Shown: positions 61,139-64,000 of the stretch, piece by piece
Numbering within the stretch: position 1 is the first letter of the stretch
Layout: each line of letters begins with the position of its first letter
Origin: an uncultured Christensenella sp.
GTDB lineage: Bacteria > Bacillota > Clostridia > Christensenellales > Borkfalkiaceae
Assembly (NCBI GenBank): GCA_910586035.1
Contig: CAJUHT010000003.1
Span: 99,046-163,045 of the forward strand
Length of the DNA stretch: 64,000 nucleotides
Direction: 5' to 3'
The notes under the pieces: model-generated
Database searches by the model: none
The model's input: only the letters and a program-made list of their open reading frames with translations
What the model was told of the DNA's origin: nothing
Made by a program: the position numbers and the translations under genes

Positions 61139-61798
61139 TCACGCCTCCTCTGTATCGCCTTTATCCTCCGTCTCAACAGGCGCAGGCAGCTCTGCTTTCA
61201 GAGCCTGCACATACTTGATATTTACGAGGTCTTTTACAGCCTGAGGGATATTCTTGTTGTTTGCGTACACCGTAGCAAGAATTTCAAGAATAGCCTTTGT
61301 GGAGGTTTCGAGCACTGCGCTGATATGCTCCTGCTGTTCCGCCTTAGTCTCCATAGCGTGTAGCTTATCCAGCGTTTCGTTATACCCGTTAATAAGAGTG
61401 TTTACAGCCTTTACGACCTCGCTGTTACTGTTCGTATTTACGCCGAGAGAATCCGCCGTAATTTTGGCGGCTTTTTTATTCCCTTTGTGCTCCACGACAA
61501 CCATAACAATACACGCCGCAACCGCACCGAGATTTATTGAGCCCAGAAATTCCGCAAGGTTATGAGAAAACCACTCCTCAATCCTCGTCCAGACAGTCTC
61601 AGGCACCTCAGGAGCCGTTTCGGAGGGCTTTGCTGCCCCGTCGTCGCCGCTGTCGGCTAAGACTGCCACAACTTGCGTATCGTCGCCAGATTCGGCGTTA
61701 GCGGTCTTAGTCGTAAATCCGCAAAGCAATAATACAATCAAGCTGAGCGAGACGCATATTGCAAGCAAAATGGTAATATGTAATTTATTCGTTCTCAT
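61139..61798 (-). CDS. Hypothetical exported or membrane protein
   Basis: A 219-residue protein. Residues 8-28 form a signal-anchor (ILLAICVSLSLIVLLL), a second helix lies near 86-104 (LGAVAACIVMVVV), and the remainder is helical and charged with a possible coiled coil (KAVNTLINGYNETLDKLHAM). AGGAGG precedes the ATG. Not recognised. The gene is between an appendage-like protein and a small membrane protein, so a role in phage release or surface attachment is possible. Confidence 0.7.
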   Translation of the reverse strand: MRTNKLHITILLAICVSLSLIVLLLCGFTTKTANAESGDDTQVVAVLADSGDDGAAKPSETAPEVPETVWTRIEEWFSHNLAEFLGSINLGAVAACIVMVVVEHKGNKKAAKITADSLGVNTNSNSEVVKAVNTLINGYNETLDKLHAMETKAEQQEHISAVLETSTKAILEILATVYANNKNIPQAVKDLVNIKYVQALKAELPAPVETEDKGDTEEA

Positions 61799-61813
61799 AG
61801 AATTTGCCTCCTG

Positions 61814-62275
61814 TTATTCAAAGTCGTACCCATCGAGTAGTTTTACAAGTTTTTCGTCCAGCGTATCGAAACGCTTATTAAGCTCCGCCAGACATTTATT
61901 GAGCTCCTGTATCTCACTACGAGCGGATATGAGCTCCTGTGCAATATCCAGACCGTCAGGACAGACGATAACGCCGACAGACGGCACGGGCTTAGTATAA
62001 ATACCCTCACAGGTATATTTCGGCGCATTATCTTTGCCGTTCAGCACCGCAACCGTTACCTTTACACGCCCCCTCAGAAAATCGGCAGGAATAGCGCAGG
62101 TATCGTCTTTCAGGAGCCTATACAGAGAATTGCCGTCCTCGTTCTCAAAAACCGCCGTAGCGAACGCAGGCGCACCCGTAAACGATATAATCAGCTCGTC
62201 TGTTACCGTTTCGGGCTCCCTCGTCAAAATAAAACCTTTCAGACAGTCTTTAATGAGCTTGTATTCCATTTTCAT
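61814..62275 (-). CDS. Phage appendage-like protein with C-terminal coiled coil
   Basis: A protein of about 153 residues. I chose the ATG at 62275 (MKMEYKLIKDCLKG), which has AAGGAG 6 bases upstream; a reading from 62365 overlaps the preceding gene. The N-terminal 100 residues look beta-rich (LIISFTGAPAFATAVF, RVKVTVAVLNG), and the last 40 form a heptad-like coiled coil (QELNKCLAELNKRFDTLDEKL). This resembles baseplate or tail-appendage subunits of phages. The relation is by pattern only. Confidence 0.65.
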   Translation of the reverse strand: MKMEYKLIKDCLKGFILTREPETVTDELIISFTGAPAFATAVFENEDGNSLYRLLKDDTCAIPADFLRGRVKVTVAVLNGKDNAPKYTCEGIYTKPVPSVGVIVCPDGLDIAQELISARSEIQELNKCLAELNKRFDTLDEKLVKLLDGYDFE

Positions 62276-62285
62276 ACTGCGCTCC

Positions 62286-62495
62286 TTATCCGTTTTCGCC
62301 GCCGCCCGTTTCGACAAACCAATCCTCTCTGGTGCATACATCGCCATTTGCGTTGATGTCCTCATAGGTCTTGCCGTCGAGGTCGTTTACCCAGATTTCC
62401 TGAGCGTCCTCAATTTCCTGTTGGGTTAAAATACCTTTTGCCCTGTCCTTGTTAGCCGATTGCAGCCACTTTTCTTTACTGAATACCCTTGCCAT
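62286..62495 (-). CDS. Small acidic protein after the reverse transcriptase
   Basis: A 69-residue protein starting MARVFSKEKWLQS with GGAGG 8 bases upstream. It is acidic, with a segment QEIWVNDLDGKTYEDINANG and one Cys. It overlaps the reverse transcriptase end by 20 bp. It does not look like the basic four-helix Avd accessory protein of DGRs. Similar small proteins occur in phage tail modules. No function can be assigned. Confidence 0.7.
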   Translation of the reverse strand: MARVFSKEKWLQSANKDRAKGILTQQEIEDAQEIWVNDLDGKTYEDINANGDVCTREDWFVETGGGENG

Positions 62496-63549
62496 CGTTG
62501 ATACCTCCGTTTAATTTTTTTGAGTGTTTACTTACTATGCTTTTTAATTTCCACTTTGGAGCAATCGGGTAAATTCGCTCCTTGTAGAATTTTAAGCCGT
62601 TAATGTGAGTTAGCCAGCCCGTAAGCGATAACAGCCCCTGAGCTTGCTTGACGGTTATGTAGTTCGCCTTTTTGACATTTCTCAGGCGGCGGCATAACCT
62701 GAAATAGATTTTCTTTCTGAGCAGTGTTTTGTTCTTGTAAAAACGAAATCCCACAAAGTCTATCGGGCGGCTGTGAATTTTCCATATCTGGTAATTATCT
62801 TTCAGCTTTAAGCCGAGATTTGTTTTCAGGTACTCGTTCATTGCCTCAACAGCCCTGCGGAGCTTTCGCTTGTTCGTGCCGAATAACACCATATCGTCAA
62901 CAAACCTTATGTAATCCTGCACCTTTAACTGCTCTTTCACAAAGTGGTCGAATCTCTCTAAATAGAAATTGCTAAACCATTGTGAGGTGTAATATCCTAT
63001 CGGGAGGCAGTCGCCGCCGTTCTCCAACACTTTCTCTATCAACCGTAGAAATTTCTCGTCTTTGATTTTGCGCCTGAAAAGCGACATCAGGATTGCTGGC
63101 TTTACATTGTTGAAAAACTTTGATATATCCAGCTTAGCGACATAGCGAGCCTTGCCCTGCTTGATAACACGCTCTATAAAGCGTTTTGCCTCCATACCAC
63201 CTCTGTTCGGTACGCTACCGCAGGAATATCGGTACATACCACGCCTTATAACAGACTCCACAACGAGCATAACTAACCAATGTATTATCTGGTCTGGATA
63301 AAATTTTGGTACCGTTATAATCCTCGTCTTTTCGCAGGAGCGGTCATATAGAGGGATTTGCTTGTTAGGGCTCAATATCACATCGTCCGTTTCAAGCATA
63401 GCCTTTATGTTTTGTGCGTAGGTTTCAATATCGTTAAGGACTACTGCAATATAGCCTTTTGTAGTCTTGCCCTGAGCGGCTTTATGTATCGCCAGCTTTA
63501 TGAGGTCAAGATTTAACATCTTTTCGTATAGATAACCTACCCGTTTCAT
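62476..63549 (-). CDS. Diversity-generating retroelement reverse transcriptase
   Basis: A reverse transcriptase of about 357 residues. I chose the ATG at 63549 (MKRVGYLYEKML); a GTG at 63567 is another reading. Motifs in order: CGSVPNRGGMEA (about 110-121), the catalytic Asp in AKLDISKFFNN (D141), LPIGYYTSQ at 182-190, which matches the IGxxTSQ block typical of DGR enzymes instead of the QG motif of group II introns, and FVDDMVLF with the two catalytic Asp (218-219). It has no maturase domain. It copies the template repeat RNA with errors at adenines, so that the variable repeat is rewritten. The two repeats lie directly upstream. Confidence 0.96.
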   Translation of the reverse strand: MKRVGYLYEKMLNLDLIKLAIHKAAQGKTTKGYIAVVLNDIETYAQNIKAMLETDDVILSPNKQIPLYDRSCEKTRIITVPKFYPDQIIHWLVMLVVESVIRRGMYRYSCGSVPNRGGMEAKRFIERVIKQGKARYVAKLDISKFFNNVKPAILMSLFRRKIKDEKFLRLIEKVLENGGDCLPIGYYTSQWFSNFYLERFDHFVKEQLKVQDYIRFVDDMVLFGTNKRKLRRAVEAMNEYLKTNLGLKLKDNYQIWKIHSRPIDFVGFRFYKNKTLLRKKIYFRLCRRLRNVKKANYITVKQAQGLLSLTGWLTHINGLKFYKERIYPIAPKWKLKSIVSKHSKKLNGGINDGKGIQ

Positions 63550-63670
63550 ACCTTTTAATCTTCTCACGGCGTTTCGAGATTTAACCTACTAAGCCGCCCT
63601 CTTATCGAAGTGTTTTTTGCCAAGAGGCAAGGATTGTGCGTGTTCCATAGACCAAGTTAAAGATTAAAAT

Positions 63671-63799
63671 GCGACCACCGACGTTCGAGTTCGAGTTACC
63701 AGCGTCATTGTTACCGTTCCAATACCAGAGCCCACCATTGAGACCATTGTTCCAATTACCGCCGACATTCAGCACCGCTGCACACACTACCCTTTTTGT
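63671..63799 (-). repeat. DGR template repeat (TR)
   Basis: The template copy is 129 bp, offset exactly 201 bp from the variable copy. On the minus strand it is rich in AAC and AAT codons. It lies between the hairpin and the reverse transcriptase, the usual TR place, and is probably transcribed as RNA with the spacer down to 63550. A reading frame of 61 codons runs through it, but the TR acts as template and need not be translated. TR could extend further at its 5' end, where the variable partner is cut by the window edge. Confidence 0.95.
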
Positions 63800-63814
63800 T
63801 ACAGTAAAATATAC

Positions 63815-63840
63815 GCTAAGGGGGAGGTTTCCCCCTTAGC
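63815..63840 (-). other. Hairpin between VR and TR
   Basis: A perfect 10-bp stem, GCTAAGGGGG and CCCCCTTAGC, with a 6-base loop lies 11 bp after the target gene's stop. Similar hairpins or cruciforms just after the variable repeat assist target recognition in known DGRs. The T-tract after it is poor (GTATATTTT), so a role as terminator is possible but weaker. Confidence 0.85.
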
Positions 63841-63850
63841 AATCCCTCTC

Positions 63851-64000
63851 TTAAAGAGGTTTATAGCAAAGGCGACCACCGACGCGCGAGTACGAGAAAC
63901 CAGCGTCATAGCCACCGCCCCAATACCAGAGCCCACCATCGAGACCATTGACCCAAGTACCGCCGACACTCAGCACCGCTGCACACACTACCCTTTTTGT
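63851..64000 (-). CDS. DGR target protein, C-terminal end (variable)
   Basis: The last 49 codons of a gene that starts beyond the right edge; the TAA is at 63851-63853. The visible tail contains VGGTWVNGLDGGLWYW and SYSRVGGRLCYKPL. This is the pattern of the C-type-lectin-like variable domain of DGR targets, in which a GG-W core and GGRL end hold exposed variable residues. Ten residues in this stretch differ from the template coding, all at AAY (Asn) template codons. The N-terminal part, and so the real function (a tail-fibre adhesin is likely), is outside the window. Confidence 0.88.
   Translation of the reverse strand, partial: TKRVVCAAVLSVGGTWVNGLDGGLWYWGGGYDAGFSYSRVGGRLCYKPL
63872..64000 (-). 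repeat. DGR variable repeat (VR)
   Basis: 129 bp aligned without gaps to the template repeat. All 15 differences are at template adenines on the coding strand (8 to G, 5 to T, 2 to C). The 3' 13 bases (CGTCGGTGGTCGC, 63872-63884) are identical in both repeats and then the sequences diverge at once. That stretch would be the initiation region for mutagenic homing. The repeat reaches the window edge and may continue. Confidence 0.96.

Larger units (their letters stand above)
62476..64000 (-). other. Diversity-generating retroelement cassette (partial)
   Basis: Order on the minus strand: target gene end with VR, hairpin, TR, spacer, reverse transcriptase. This is the standard DGR layout. No Avd-type accessory gene is visible between VR and RT or just after RT; it may lie upstream of the target gene, outside the window. 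The neighbouring membrane and appendage-like genes suggest a prophage host. Confidence 0.93.

Noticed and set aside
62476..63549. Reverse transcriptase of a group II intron or retron
   Set aside because: There is no maturase domain or intron RNA ends, and the motif TSQ replaces the intron-type QG. The paired TR and VR fix the class as DGR.
63602..63787. A 61-codon frame through the template repeat, rich in Asn and Gly
   Set aside because: It is the template's mirror of the target protein and probably serves as RNA. No convincing ribosome site precedes it, and its end after the repeat is not conserved with anything seen here.

Overview
This window looks like the chromosome of a low-to-mid GC Gram-positive anaerobe, most likely a gut-type Clostridia (Bacillota). 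The evidence is a MsmK/MalEFG-type maltodextrin importer under a LacI-family regulator, lipobox-bearing extracellular glycan proteins, and promoters of the TTGACA/TATAAT type with strong AGGAGG ribosome sites. Almost every gene is on the minus strand. The exact genus cannot be read from the sequence.

Layout. (1) Positions 1-12205: a surface-polysaccharide operon read from a promoter at 12230-12258. It holds a class II aldolase-like enzyme, a PLP decarboxylase, an initiating sugar-phosphate transferase, a class IV aminotransferase, glycosyltransferases, a LicD phosphotransferase, a Wzy-type polymerase, an IspD/TarI-type cytidylyltransferase, an epimerase, a Wzx-type flippase, rmlA and the start of rmlB. 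(2) 12324-30693: a starch/maltodextrin locus (glgP, msmK, alpha-amylase, malG, malF, malE, malQ, a LacI-family regulator on the plus strand, a starch-binding-type lipoprotein and pullulanase). malQ and pullulanase promoters carry the same TTTTCGAAAA-type operators in the same geometry. A HAD hydrolase and a kinase-like gene broken by an in-frame stop lie inside. (3) 30838-42506: a second glycan operon making GDP-mannose, then GDP-L-fucose, with a GT11 fucosyltransferase, other glycosyltransferases, a second initiating transferase and a DegT aminotransferase. (4) 42539-49646: an amino-sugar nucleotide operon (GlmU-like acyltransferase, glmM, glmS, a CapD/PglF-type 4,6-dehydratase and ugd). (5) 49847-58098: a 1876-residue DUF4011-type helicase with a degenerate nuclease domain, and a HelD-type helicase. 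(6) 58118-59383: an IS481-like insertion sequence. (7) 59.6-64 kb: the end of a prophage-like module with membrane proteins, an appendage-like protein, and a diversity-generating retroelement (DGR).

The most striking element is the DGR at the right edge. A reverse transcriptase with DGR motifs lies next to two 129-bp near-copies. All 15 differences between the copies fall at adenines of the coding strand and change ten AAY (Asn) codons. The variable copy is the C-terminus of a protein whose gene continues past the window. A perfect 10-bp hairpin lies between the two copies.

The glycan loci probably cooperate: only the first has a flippase and polymerase, while the second and third supply GDP-fucose, UDP-uronic acid and 4-amino-sugar precursors. 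The first locus also groups an aldolase, an aminotransferase, a decarboxylase, a CTP-dependent transferase and LicD. This suggests synthesis, CDP activation and transfer of an unusual small decoration, which is inference.
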